Source of the DNA: Streptomyces sp. QL37
GTDB taxonomy: Bacteria; Actinomycetota; Actinomycetes; Streptomycetales; Streptomycetaceae
Length of the DNA stretch: 64,000 nucleotides
NCBI RefSeq assembly: GCF_002941025.1
Contig: NZ_PTJS01000001.1
Span: 4,402,001-4,466,000 of the forward strand
Direction: 5' to 3'
Shown here: positions 20,977 to 29,639 of the stretch, piece by piece
How positions within the stretch are numbered: the stretch's first letter is position 1
Layout: every line of letters starts with the position of its first letter
Notes under the pieces: generated by a model
The model's database searches: none
Told to the model about the DNA's origin: nothing
What the model saw: the letters and a program-made list of their open reading frames with translations, nothing else
Made by a program: the position numbers and the translations under genes

Positions 20977-21523
20977 GCCCCGCCCGTCCCTCGGCGGGCT
21001 GAGGCGCGGCCCACCGGCCGGGTCGATGCCCCGTCAGATCTCCTGCCGGGGACTCCGACTGACGTGCTACGGGTGAATACGTGGGCATCGCCATGCGCCG
21101 GGGGCCGGGCACCGGCACTCTGCTGAGTGAGTGAGGGGCAGCCGGGGGATTCGCAGGCCAGTGGCCCGCTGCCGCCGCCCTCCGCAAGCGGTGTCACGGC
21201 CCCGGCGAAGCCCGGCGGACGCGAGTCGAAGGGGGCGCTTCAGTGACATTCGGTTCAGCGGGGCCATCCGGTCGGGCGTACGCGGCGGGCGAGCCGGCCG
21301 ACGGCGTCGGAGCGCGGCCCGGGGCTCCGGTCGTCCCGACGGTTCCGGTACAGCCGGACCGCCCGCCGGATGAGGAGCGGCAGCGCACGGTGCCCCGTCA
21401 CGTCGCGTGCGTGATGGACGGGAACGGCCGGTGGGCGCAGCAGCGCTCCCTGCCGCGCACGTCCGGGCACAGGGCGGCGGAGGCGACGGTGATCGACGTC
21501 ATCGAGGCGGCGCGGTCGGCGGG
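20832..21523 (+). repeat. Direct repeat, copy 1 (692 bp) of fold-back rearrangement 1
   Basis: This segment and 21678-22369 align end to end at a fixed offset of 846 bp with no indel. It holds the DHFR/uppS intergenic region and the first 93 codons of uppS. Between this copy and the DHFR start there is no other gene; 20841-21242 looks like ordinary upstream DNA with no small gene that I can support. Confidence 0.95.
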
Positions 21524-21620
21524 TGCTCCACCATCGGCTGCGGCAGCTCCTCGTGGCGACCCGGGCTCCGCCGCACCGAGAAGAGCAGCCGCCCGGGCGA
21601 TGATTTTTCGCGGTGTGTGA
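21243..21620 (+). pseudogene. Truncated copy of the cis-prenyltransferase gene
   Basis: The same GTG start and first 93 codons as the full gene at 22089, including [13 protein letters not shown] and [16 protein letters not shown]. After RSAG the frame enters the inverted copy of segment A and continues as 32 unrelated residues ([12 protein letters not shown]...) to a stop. It lacks most of the enzyme and cannot be active. It is a by-product of the rearrangement, or of an assembly error. Confidence 0.85.
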
Positions 21621-21678
21621 GGTCTCATTACCGACATCCGACACAGGAGGAAGCACGTGGGACAGCTGTTGAGGGTCC
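21521..21678. repeat. Inverted copy of segment A (158 bp)
   Basis: Reverse complement of 20819-20976. The left junction shares ggg (21521-21523) with the end of direct-repeat copy 1; the right junction shares one or two bases with the start of copy 2. It carries the ribosome binding site and first seven codons of the DHFR-like gene in plus orientation, then runs into copy 2. Short shared bases at both joins are typical of template switching. Confidence 0.93.
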
Positions 21679-22369
21679 TGTCCCACGTGCTTCCTCCTGT
21701 GTCGGATGTCGGTAATGAGACCTCACACACCGCGAAAAATCATCGCCCGGGCGGCTGCTCTTCTCGGTGCGGCGGAGCCCGGGTCGCCACGAGGAGCTGC
21801 CGCAGCCGATGGTGGAGCACCCGCCCCGCCCGTCCCTCGGCGGGCTGAGGCGCGGCCCACCGGCCGGGTCGATGCCCCGTCAGATCTCCTGCCGGGGACT
21901 CCGACTGACGTGCTACGGGTGAATACGTGGGCATCGCCATGCGCCGGGGGCCGGGCACCGGCACTCTGCTGAGTGAGTGAGGGGCAGCCGGGGGATTCGC
22001 AGGCCAGTGGCCCGCTGCCGCCGCCCTCCGCAAGCGGTGTCACGGCCCCGGCGAAGCCCGGCGGACGCGAGTCGAAGGGGGCGCTTCAGTGACATTCGGT
22101 TCAGCGGGGCCATCCGGTCGGGCGTACGCGGCGGGCGAGCCGGCCGACGGCGTCGGAGCGCGGCCCGGGGCTCCGGTCGTCCCGACGGTTCCGGTACAGC
22201 CGGACCGCCCGCCGGATGAGGAGCGGCAGCGCACGGTGCCCCGTCACGTCGCGTGCGTGATGGACGGGAACGGCCGGTGGGCGCAGCAGCGCTCCCTGCC
22301 GCGCACGTCCGGGCACAGGGCGGCGGAGGCGACGGTGATCGACGTCATCGAGGCGGCGCGGTCGGCGGG
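21678..22369 (+). repeat. Direct repeat, copy 2 (692 bp) of fold-back rearrangement 1
   Basis: Second copy of 20832-21523. It supplies the promoter region and first 93 codons of the intact uppS-like gene, which continues beyond 22369 into unique sequence. Confidence 0.95.
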
Positions 22370-22949
22370 GGTCGAATGGCTCAGCCTGTACGCCTTCTCC
22401 ACCGAGAACTGGAGCCGCCCGGGCGAGGAGATCGACTTCCTCATGCGCCTGGTACGCCGTGTGGTGCGCAAACACGCTCTGCTGCTGCACGCACGCGGCA
22501 TCCGATGCCGACTCCTGGGAGCTGAGGACCCGAGAATTCCGGCCCCTCTGGCGCGGGACTTCGCCGACCTGATGACACTCACCGAGGGGAATCGGGGCAT
22601 GACGCTGACCGTGGCGTTCGACCACGGCGGGCGCCAGGACATCGTCGCCGCAGCGCGGTCCCTCATCCGCGCCGGGGTGCCCGCCGATGACGTCGACCAG
22701 GAGCGCTTCGCCGCGCATCTGCCCGTCCCCGACACACCTGACGTGGACCTCGTCATCCGTACCTCCGGCGAACAGCGCATGTCCAACTTCATGCTCTGGC
22801 AGGTGGCCTACGCCGAGTGGATCTTCCCGCCGGTGCTCTGGCCCGACTTCCGTGCACCGCACCTTCTGGAGTGCCTGCACGAATACCGGCGCCGCGACCG
22901 CCGCTTCGGCGGGGTGGCACCGCAAGCGAATCGAGGACCTCAAGGATGA
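22089..22949 (+). CDS. Cis-prenyltransferase (UppS-like isoprenyl transferase), probable second paralogue
   Basis: A 286-residue cis-prenyltransferase joining isopentenyl diphosphates to an allylic diphosphate with Z geometry. Seen after a 50-residue Pro/Gly-rich head: [16 protein letters not shown] (catalytic Asp, P-loop), [30 protein letters not shown], and the C-terminal diphosphate site RTSGEQRMSNFMLWQVAYAE with LWPDF. The usual NYGGR-type segment reads AFDHGGRQDIV, and the head is longer than in housekeeping UppS, so this looks like a specialised paralogue whose chain length is unknown. The start codon is GTG 22089 behind GAAGGGGGC. Its stop overlaps the start of the DUF2236/EF-hand gene (ATGA), so the two are translationally coupled and probably act in one pathway. 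The upstream region is duplicated. Confidence 0.9.
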   Translation: MTFGSAGPSGRAYAAGEPADGVGARPGAPVVPTVPVQPDRPPDEERQRTVPRHVACVMDGNGRWAQQRSLPRTSGHRAAEATVIDVIEAARSAGVEWLSLYAFSTENWSRPGEEIDFLMRLVRRVVRKHALLLHARGIRCRLLGAEDPRIPAPLARDFADLMTLTEGNRGMTLTVAFDHGGRQDIVAAARSLIRAGVPADDVDQERFAAHLPVPDTPDVDLVIRTSGEQRMSNFMLWQVAYAEWIFPPVLWPDFRAPHLLECLHEYRRRDRRFGGVAPQANRGPQG

Positions 22950-24457
22950 AGCACGCGGACAGCAGCCGCTCCACGCGGACCGGGCCCGGAGCCGGGGTGC
23001 CGTACGGAGACCCCGGCCCGGAGCCAACCGAACCGCCGGCCGATTCCCTGTTCGGCCCCGGTTCGCAGTTCCACCGCTTCTTCAACGATCCCCGCTGGGC
23101 TCTGGCTGTCGTCAGAGCCACGGTGCTGGAAGCCGCCCACCCGCAGATCGGGGCGGCACTGGTCGACAACTCCTCCTTCGTGGTGCACCCATGGCGACGG
23201 CTGCGCAACACCCTCGTGAGCCTGCAGCGCATGTTCGGAGCCGACGAACACACCAGGCAGAGGGAGGCGGCACGGCTCAACCGCCTGCACGCACGCCTCA
23301 GCGGCACGGACGCCAGGAACCAGCCCTACGACGCGATGGACCCCGAGGTGCGGGCGTGGGTGGTCGCGACGCTCTTCGAAAGCTCCGTCACCATGTGCCG
23401 ACTGAGCGGACAGCCCCTGGACCAGAACACCATGGAACGGCTCTACGCCGAATTCCAGGCCTTCCTGGCCGCCCTGGGGGATCAGGCGGGCCACCTACCG
23501 CCCACGTTGCCCGAGTTCTGGCAGTACTACGACCGCATGGTCGCGGAGGAACTGCAGAACACGGAGGCGCTGCGCATCATCCTCTACAGGCTCTTCGAGC
23601 ATCTCCCGGCGCCGCCGTTGTTCGCGGGCCTGCCCACACTCTGGGCGACCGGTCGTGCGCTGGCGGGGCCGGTCATCGGCACCATCACCGTGGCCTCACT
23701 TCCCGAGGTCTTCCGCCGCCGGGCGGGCCTGCCGGAGGTCCCCGGTGCGCAGACCCTGATGCAGAGCGCCTACATGGCCGCCCGGCTGGCCCGCGCCCTG
23801 CCGGACAACTGGCTCCAGACCGAGAACGTCGTCGGCCTGCTCCAGCTGTCGCCGGACGGCGACGGCCCAGGTGCCGAGAGACTCGCCGCCCTGCGCGGCC
23901 GGATGAAGCAGGCCGGTGCGCTGATCCGCCTGGTCACACCGGTACCGGCTCAGGAGGACGGTACGGGCGGGACCGAGAACCGGCGCGGTGCCCGCGAGTT
24001 CTTCACCGACGTACTGGACCAGACCGGGGACGGCTATCTGGACTGGCCCGACCTAGCGGCCATGGCACGGGAACTCTGCTCTCGTCTGGATCTGGACGAA
24101 CCGGAGGAGACACGGCTGTACGACGCCTTCGCAGCCTGGTGGAGGGAGCTCCAGGCCGCGCTGGACGCCGACGGTGACGGCCGGGTGAGCGAGGAGGAGT
24201 ACGCGGCCGCAGCCCCGTCCCTGGCCGGCCCGGCGCTGATCAGGGTCGCCGAGACGCTCTTCGACGCCACCGACACCGACGGCAGCCAGTTCATCGACGC
24301 CGAGGAGTACCGCGCCCTGTTCAGGAGGGGCTTCGGGCGTTCCGTGGCGGACGCCGAAGGCCGGTACTCCCGCAGCGCGTTCGTACGGGACTTCCTCTCC
24401 TTCATGTCGGGCCGCCGACGCTCGACCCCCTACGACCCGCTGCTCTCGGACGCGTAG
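22946..24457 (+). CDS. MpaB/Lcp-type (DUF2236) oxygenase domain fused to EF hands
   Basis: A 503-residue fusion. Residues about 40-320 match the DUF2236 family (latex-clearing protein Lcp, fungal MpaB): AVVRATVLEAAHPQIGAALV, then SSFVVHPWRRLRNTLVSLQR, VATLFESSVTMCRLSGQPL and LPPTLPEFWQYYDRMVAEEL. Characterised members are b-haem enzymes that oxidatively cleave isoprenoid double bonds. The C-terminus (about 345-500) has three Ca2+-loop-like segments: DQTGDGYLDWPD (near 358), DADGDGRVSEEE (near 408) and DATDTDGSQFIDAEE (near 440, with a longer loop). No signal peptide or membrane helix is seen, so it is probably cytoplasmic. Coupled to the cis-prenyltransferase gene, it could oxidise that enzyme's polyprenyl product, with calcium control; this is inference. 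I know of no described system with this pair. Confidence 0.8.
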   Translation: MKHADSSRSTRTGPGAGVPYGDPGPEPTEPPADSLFGPGSQFHRFFNDPRWALAVVRATVLEAAHPQIGAALVDNSSFVVHPWRRLRNTLVSLQRMFGADEHTRQREAARLNRLHARLSGTDARNQPYDAMDPEVRAWVVATLFESSVTMCRLSGQPLDQNTMERLYAEFQAFLAALGDQAGHLPPTLPEFWQYYDRMVAEELQNTEALRIILYRLFEHLPAPPLFAGLPTLWATGRALAGPVIGTITVASLPEVFRRRAGLPEVPGAQTLMQSAYMAARLARALPDNWLQTENVVGLLQLSPDGDGPGAERLAALRGRMKQAGALIRLVTPVPAQEDGTGGTENRRGAREFFTDVLDQTGDGYLDWPDLAAMARELCSRLDLDEPEETRLYDAFAAWWRELQAALDADGDGRVSEEEYAAAAPSLAGPALIRVAETLFDATDTDGSQFIDAEEYRALFRRGFGRSVADAEGRYSRSAFVRDFLSFMSGRRRSTPYDPLLSDA

Positions 24458-24465
24458 CCGCGTGC

Positions 24466-25125
24466 CTACTCGATCAGATCCCGGATCGCGTGCTGGGTCC
24501 ACGTGCCGGCGGCTCCACGCGATGCGGCGAGATAGGCGGCGATCGTGGCTGCGTCCCAGGCCCCTGCCTGGAACAGGCCGGACGCGAGGTAGCGCACGTA
24601 GGCGCTGGAGGGCGGCGCCAGGGCCACCTCGTCGGCGCTCCAGGGGGCTGTGAAGGTGAGTACGGGCAAGCCGTCCATCTGCCCGGCGCACACCAGGGTT
24701 TCGTACCGTCCGCTGCCCAGCCTGGCGACACCCGAAGCAAGGACTTCACTCAGGTCCAGATCCGCACCCGGGGCCCTGTACATCTCCTGAGCGGCGATGT
24801 CCGCGAACTGCGACGCCGATACGAGATGGGCCCGCGCGTAGAGGCGTCCCTCGCACTCCGGGTCGTAAAAGGCCCGACCGCCGGCCCAGACAGCCGACTC
24901 CGTGGCGAAGTAGAGGGCCCCCTTGAGTTCGACGGGGACGGACCGACTGGGCAGGGCCCGGTCCCGGCACCCCGGGTACACCCGGCTCGCCCCGAGAGGC
25001 TGACCGCCCTTGATGTAGCAAGCAAGCCGGTCGAGATGCGTGTTCGAACCGTAGGAGGTGTACCAGACGCGCTGCGGCGCGGACTCCTCCACGGCCGCTG
25101 GATCGATCCGATGTACGCCGGCCAC
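24466..25125 (-). CDS. Gamma-glutamylcyclotransferase-like fold protein (YGSN motif)
   Basis: A 219-residue protein with RVWYTSYGSNTHLDRLACYI near the N-terminus, followed by YPGCRDRALP, VPVELKGALYFATES and GRLYARAHLVSASQFADI. The YGSN motif and the later strands fit the gamma-glutamylcyclotransferase-like (BtrG/AIG2) fold, though family members in Streptomyces are sometimes mislabelled histone deacetylase. The substrate is unknown. The GTG at 25125 is preferred because GAGGAGAGGA lies six bases before it; an ATG at 25266 would add 47 residues with no family similarity and a weaker site. It converges on the DUF2236/EF-hand gene, with eight bases between the stops. Confidence 0.68.
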   Translation of the reverse strand: MAGVHRIDPAAVEESAPQRVWYTSYGSNTHLDRLACYIKGGQPLGASRVYPGCRDRALPSRSVPVELKGALYFATESAVWAGGRAFYDPECEGRLYARAHLVSASQFADIAAQEMYRAPGADLDLSEVLASGVARLGSGRYETLVCAGQMDGLPVLTFTAPWSADEVALAPPSSAYVRYLASGLFQAGAWDAATIAAYLAASRGAAGTWTQHAIRDLIE

Positions 25126-25305
25126 GAAGTTCCTCTCCTCGTACTGAGCGTCCTGCCGGCCGGCAGATGGCGCGTACGACCGGCACGAAACCGGGATACC
25201 GCAAGAGGCGGCCAGGAAGAACCAGGACACGTCCGGGACGAGGCCGAACGCCGGCCGAGGCGTCATGGCTGCCCTTCTACGGACCGGTGAGGCCGTAGGA
25301 ACGCC

Positions 25306-25337
25306 GAAGGGCCCCACCGCGAACGGTGGGGCCCTTC
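25306..25337 (-). terminator. Hairpin terminator of the tRNA-Ser gene
   Basis: gaagggccccaccg pairs perfectly with cggtggggcccttc across a cgaa tetraloop, 24 bases beyond the 3' end of tRNA-Ser on the minus strand. The 180 bases between this hairpin and the GGCT-like start hold nothing else I can support. Confidence 0.8.
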
Positions 25338-25360
25338 AACGTATTGCCCGGTGAGAGCAA

Positions 25361-25448
25361 TGGCGGAGGATACGAGATTCGAACTCGTGAGGGGTTGCCC
25401 CCAACACGCTTTCCAAGCGTGCGCCCTAGGCCACTAGGCGAATCCTCC
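25361..25448 (-). tRNA. tRNA-Ser (GGA)
   Basis: 88 bases with acceptor GGAGGAT/ATCCTCC, the anticodon loop TTGGAAA (anticodon GGA) on a CACGC/GCGTG stem, a long class II variable arm (GTTGGGGGCAACCCCTC) and a T arm GTTCGAATC. The 3' CCA is encoded. It reads UCC/UCU codons. Confidence 0.97.
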
Positions 25449-25584
25449 GCCGCAAACAATACAAGACGTTGGAGGGTGCTCGCGAACACGTTCCCCAAAG
25501 ATCGTTCCGGACCGTCCGTCGGGAGGGGTCGGACCGGGGCGCGGGTGGACGGCAGGGGGGCGGGATCGGTTAAGGTGGGCGTCA

Positions 25585-25672
25585 GCCCCTCACGTGGCGC
25601 TATCTGACTGAACTCCCCCAGGGCCGGAAGGCAGCAAGGGTAGGTCGGCTCTGGCGGGTGCGTGGGGGGCCC
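25585..25672 (+). ncRNA. ffs: Signal recognition particle RNA (small bacterial type)
   Basis: The region holds the SRP domain IV hallmark: cccagggccggaaggcagca, then agggtaggtcggctctgg, with the GGAA tetraloop closed by gcc/ggc and the asymmetric AGCA loop. The outer stem is made by cccctcacg and cgtgggggg. The small-type RNA of roughly 90-100 bases binds Ffh and targets nascent membrane proteins. Location just upstream of dnaX is the usual actinobacterial arrangement. Ends are approximate. Confidence 0.93.
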
Positions 25673-25756
25673 TTGCGTGTCCGGGGTGTGGTGTCCCGCC
25701 GGGCGCCCGGTCCGGGGCGGGGCCGGTTGTCGGTCCGCCCCGATAACCTCGTATGT

Positions 25757-27940
25757 GTGTCGTCCCTTGCGCTGTACCGCCGCTATCGCCCCGAGTCCTT
25801 CGCCGAGGTCATCGGTCAGGAGCATGTCACTGACCCGTTGCAGCAGGCCCTGAGGAACAACCGGGTCAATCACGCGTATCTGTTCAGCGGGCCGCGTGGC
25901 TGCGGAAAGACGACCAGTGCGCGCATCCTGGCCCGCTGTCTGAACTGCGAGCAGGGGCCTACGCCGACTCCCTGCGGGGAGTGCCAGTCCTGCCGGGACC
26001 TCGCGCGCAACGGACCGGGTTCGATCGACGTCATCGAGATCGACGCCGCGTCGCACGGTGGCGTGGACGACGCCCGTGACCTGCGGGAAAAGGCGTTCTT
26101 CGGGCCCGCGTCGAGTCGGTACAAGATCTACATCATCGACGAGGCGCACATGGTCACCCCGGCCGGGTTCAACGCCCTGCTGAAGGTGGTCGAGGAGCCG
26201 CCGGAGCACCTCAAGTTCATCTTCGCGACCACGGAGCCCGAGAAGGTCATCGGCACGATCAGGTCGCGTACGCACCACTACCCCTTCCGCCTCGTGCCGC
26301 CCGGGACGCTTCGCGGCTATCTCGCGGAGGTGTGCGGCAAGGAGAACAGCTCCGTCGAGGACGGTGTGCTGCCGCTCGTGGTGCGGGCCGGCGCGGGCTC
26401 CGTGCGTGACTCGATGTCCGTCATGGACCAGCTGCTCGCCTCCGCCGCCGACGACGGTGTGACATACGCCATGGCGACCTCGCTCCTCGGCTATACGGAC
26501 GGGTCCCTGCTGGACTCGATCGTGGACGCCTTCGCGGCGGGCGACGGGGCGGCGGCCTTCGAGGTCGTGGACCAGGTGATCGAGGGCGGCAACGACCCCC
26601 GGCGCTTCGTCGCGGACCTGCTGGAGCGGCTGCGCGACCTGGTGATCCTGGCCGCCGTGCCGGATGCCGGGGACAAGGGGCTCATCGACGCCCCCGCCGA
26701 TGTGGTGGAGCGGATGCAGGCCCAGGCGTCCGTCTTCGGGGCAGCGGAGCTGAGCCGCGCCGCCGACCTGGTCAACGAAGGACTCACCGAGATGCGCGGG
26801 GCGACCTCGCCCCGGCTCCAGGTGGAGCTGATCTGTGCCCGTGTGCTGCTGCCCGCCGCCTTCGACGACGAGCGTTCGCTCCAGGCGCGGCTGGACAAGC
26901 TGGAGCGCGGCGCGTCCTTCGCCGCGGCCGGCCCCGCCATGGGGTACGTGCCGGGGCCCGAGGCCCACGGGGCCGGGGTCGGGATGCCCGCAGGAGGAGG
27001 CCCCGCCGCGGCCCGTGCGGCCGCCCGGGGTGAGGCGCCGGGCGGTGCCCCCGCCGACGCACCCCGGGCCGCTCCCGCTCCCGCTGCCGCTGCCGCTGCC
27101 GCTGCCGCTGCCGCTCCCGCACCCGCCGCGCCCGCCGAACCCGTCGCGCCCGCCGCGACTCAGGAAGCGCCTCCGGTCCACCAGAACCCGGTCCAGCAGC
27201 CTCCGGTCCAGCAGCCTCAGGCTCCGGCACCCGCGGGCCAGCGCCCCGGCGCCTGGCCCGCGGCGGCCGGAGTGGGCGGGGGCGGTGCGGAAGCGGCGCG
27301 GCGTCCCGGCGGCTGGCCGACCGCCTCCGCGCCCGGAAGCGGCGTACCGCAGGCCCCGGCGCCCGCCCAGGCACCCGTCGCCCCGGCCCAGGCCCCGGCC
27401 GCCCCGGCGCCCGCGCCCGGCGGCGGTCAGGACATGGCGCAGGGCGCCGCCCAGGTGCGGAACATGTGGCCGGACATCCTGGAGGCGGTGAAGAACCGCC
27501 GCCGCTTCACCTGGATCCTGCTCAGCCAGAATGCCCAGGTCACCGGCTTCGACGGCTCCACCCTGCAAATCGGCTTCCTCAACGCCGGCGCCCGTGACAC
27601 CTTCTCGAGCAGCGGCAGCGAAGAGGTGCTCAAGCAGGCTCTCGCCGAGCAGTTCAACGCCAAATGGAAGGTCGACGCGGTCGTCGACCCGTCGGGCGGC
27701 GGCGGCCAGCCCGCGCCGAGCGGTGGCGGTGGTGGCGGCAGGCCCCCGGCGCAGCAGCAGGGGCGGCCCGAGCAGTCCTCGTACGACCGTGGGGCCCCCG
27801 AGCCGCCGCGGTCGGTCGCGCCCGAGGACGACACCGCCGAGGCGGACGACCCCGACCTGGTCGACTCCGCGCTCTCCGGGCACGACCTGATCGTCCGCGA
27901 GCTGGGCGCCACGGTCGTCGAGGAGTTCACCAACGAGTAG
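25757..27940 (+). CDS. dnaX: DNA polymerase III subunits gamma and tau
   Basis: A 727-residue clamp-loader ATPase. The GTG at 25757 gives the family start [20 protein letters not shown]. Motifs: Walker [18 protein letters not shown], the zinc module [19 protein letters not shown], Walker [10 protein letters not shown], sensor 1 (FATTEP) and [11 protein letters not shown]. After about residue 390 comes a Pro/Ala-rich linker with runs of Ala and PVQQP repeats (27000-27430), then a conserved tau-like C-terminal segment ([20 protein letters not shown]). A Gly/Pro-rich and acidic tail ends at a conserved [15 protein letters not shown]. No programmed frameshift site is evident. It lies 85 bases after the SRP RNA. 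Confidence 0.96.
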   Translation: MSSLALYRRYRPESFAEVIGQEHVTDPLQQALRNNRVNHAYLFSGPRGCGKTTSARILARCLNCEQGPTPTPCGECQSCRDLARNGPGSIDVIEIDAASHGGVDDARDLREKAFFGPASSRYKIYIIDEAHMVTPAGFNALLKVVEEPPEHLKFIFATTEPEKVIGTIRSRTHHYPFRLVPPGTLRGYLAEVCGKENSSVEDGVLPLVVRAGAGSVRDSMSVMDQLLASAADDGVTYAMATSLLGYTDGSLLDSIVDAFAAGDGAAAFEVVDQVIEGGNDPRRFVADLLERLRDLVILAAVPDAGDKGLIDAPADVVERMQAQASVFGAAELSRAADLVNEGLTEMRGATSPRLQVELICARVLLPAAFDDERSLQARLDKLERGASFAAAGPAMGYVPGPEAHGAGVGMPAGGGPAAARAAARGEAPGGAPADAPRAAPAPAAAAAAAAAAAPAPAAPAEPVAPAATQEAPPVHQNPVQQPPVQQPQAPAPAGQRPGAWPAAAGVGGGGAEAARRPGGWPTASAPGSGVPQAPAPAQAPVAPAQAPAAPAPAPGGGQDMAQGAAQVRNMWPDILEAVKNRRRFTWILLSQNAQVTGFDGSTLQIGFLNAGARDTFSSSGSEEVLKQALAEQFNAKWKVDAVVDPSGGGGQPAPSGGGGGGRPPAQQQGRPEQSSYDRGAPEPPRSVAPEDDTAEADDPDLVDSALSGHDLIVRELGATVVEEFTNE

Positions 27941-28086
27941 CGGGCCCCACGGCACGGCACGGCACGCAGGACACGGCCGGCCCGCCGTCCCCGGACGGGC
28001 CCCGGTCCGTCCCCGGACGGGCCCCGGTCCGTCCACGGAGCGGCGCCCGTCGAGGCGTCCGGTCCCCGGCGGCTAGGCTGCACCCC

Positions 28087-29340
28087 GTGAAGGTCCTCGT
28101 CATCGGCGGCGGCGCCCGCGAACACGCCCTGTGCCGCTCTCTCTCCCTCGACCCCGATGTCACCGCTCTGTACTGCGCCCCCGGCAACGCCGGAATCGCA
28201 GAGGTGGCCGAACTGCACCCGGTCGACGCACTCGACGGCGACGCCGTCGCGCGCCTCGCCACCGAGCTGGGCGCCGAGCTGGTGGTCGTCGGCCCGGAGG
28301 CACCGCTTGTCGCCGGTGTCGCCGACGCCGTGCGCGCGGCCGGCATCCCCTGCTTCGGCCCCTCGGGCGAGGCTGCCCGGCTGGAGGGCTCCAAGGCGTT
28401 CGCCAAGGACGTCATGGCCGGGGCCAACGTCCCGACCGCCCGCAGCTACGTCTGCACCACGCCCGCCGAGATCGACGAGGCCCTGGACGCCTTCGGCGCC
28501 CCGTACGTCGTGAAGGACGACGGTCTCGCGGCCGGCAAGGGCGTCGTCGTCACGCACGACGTCGAAGCCGCGCGGGCCCATGCCCTGGCCTGCGACCGCG
28601 TGGTCATCGAGGAGTTCCTCGACGGCCCCGAGGTCAGCCTCTTCGCGATCACCGACGGCACCACGGTGCTGCCGCTCCAGCCGGCCCAGGACTTCAAGCG
28701 CGCCCTGGACGGCGACGAGGGCCCGAACACCGGCGGCATGGGCGCGTACTCCCCGCTCCCGTGGGCCGACCCGAAGCTGGTCGACGAGGTCATGCGGACC
28801 GTCCTGCAGCCGACCGTCGACGAGCTCCGCCGCCGCGGTACGCCGTTCTCCGGGCTGCTGTACGCGGGCCTCGCGATCACCTCGCGCGGCGTACGGGTCA
28901 TCGAGTTCAACGCCCGCTTCGGCGACCCGGAGACCCAGGTGGTCCTGGCCCGCCTGAAGACGCCGCTCGCGGGGCTCCTGCTCGGTTCGGCCAACGGCAC
29001 CCTGGACGTCGTACCCGCGCTGAAGTGGCACGACGACGCCGCCGTCACCGTGGTCATCGCCTCGCACAACTACCCGGGTACGCCCCGCACGGGAGACCCG
29101 ATCGAGGGTCTCGCCGATGTGGTGGCGCAGGATGCACCGGACGCGTTCGTCCTGCACGCCGGCACCCGGCAGGAAGGCGACGCGGTCGTCAGCGCCGGAG
29201 GGCGCGTGCTGTCCGTGACGGCGACCGGCAAGGACCTCACGCAGGCCCGGGAGCGTGCCTACGCCGCCGTGGGGCGGATCCGGCTCGACGGCTCCCAGCA
29301 CCGCACCGACATCGCCCGTAAGGCCGCCGAAGAGGCCTGA
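28087..29340 (+). CDS. purD: Phosphoribosylamine-glycine ligase (GAR synthetase)
   Basis: A 417-residue ATP-grasp enzyme making glycinamide ribonucleotide, the second step of purine synthesis. It opens [20 protein letters not shown] and shows [39 protein letters not shown] (ATP-grasp), [16 protein letters not shown] and [20 protein letters not shown]. Length is standard. GTG start at 28087. It lies about 146 bases after dnaX and ends at a clear hairpin, so it is probably its own unit or the end of a dnaX-purD transcript. Confidence 0.97.
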   Translation: MKVLVIGGGAREHALCRSLSLDPDVTALYCAPGNAGIAEVAELHPVDALDGDAVARLATELGAELVVVGPEAPLVAGVADAVRAAGIPCFGPSGEAARLEGSKAFAKDVMAGANVPTARSYVCTTPAEIDEALDAFGAPYVVKDDGLAAGKGVVVTHDVEAARAHALACDRVVIEEFLDGPEVSLFAITDGTTVLPLQPAQDFKRALDGDEGPNTGGMGAYSPLPWADPKLVDEVMRTVLQPTVDELRRRGTPFSGLLYAGLAITSRGVRVIEFNARFGDPETQVVLARLKTPLAGLLLGSANGTLDVVPALKWHDDAAVTVVIASHNYPGTPRTGDPIEGLADVVAQDAPDAFVLHAGTRQEGDAVVSAGGRVLSVTATGKDLTQARERAYAAVGRIRLDGSQHRTDIARKAAEEA

Positions 29341-29352
29341 GAACCGTCCGCC

Positions 29353-29389
29353 CCTGTGCCCGGCCCTCCACGGAGGTGCCGGGCACAGG
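29353..29389 (+). terminator. Hairpin terminator after purD
   Basis: cctgtgcccggc pairs with gccgggcacagg across a 13-base loop, 12 bases after the purD stop. The rest of the 299-base gap to the next gene (29390-29639) shows no gene. Confidence 0.75.
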
Positions 29390-29639
29390 CGTGTCAGGGG
29401 CCTCCTGGGGAGGCCGCCGTATCACCGAACGCCTGGGCACCGGCACGTCAGCAGCTTTACCCAAAGCCATTCCATCGGGTGACGGCTCGGCCATCCGGAT
29501 GACGCCCGCCGAGGCCCCAACTAGGGTGCGGCGCAAGCATTCCGGCACTTGGCCCACCGGCATTGCGATGTCGGTGACGGGTGCCACAGTGGGGGAGTGA
29601 CCAACACCGTCGCGGGGGCAGAGGGGGTGACGTCCAGTC

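Noticed and set aside
20819-22369. Insertion sequence or transposon as the cause of the duplication
   Set aside because: No transposase, no terminal inverted repeats in the usual arrangement and no target-site duplication; the repeated DNA is ordinary DHFR/uppS sequence.
24466-25125. Histone deacetylase name sometimes given to this family
   Set aside because: No deacetylase metal site or fold motif is present; the YGSN start fits the gamma-glutamylcyclotransferase-like fold.
27000-27430. Microsatellite-like repeat expansion in dnaX
   Set aside because: The Ala/Pro-rich stretch matches the normal variable tau linker of actinobacterial DnaX and needs no special explanation.
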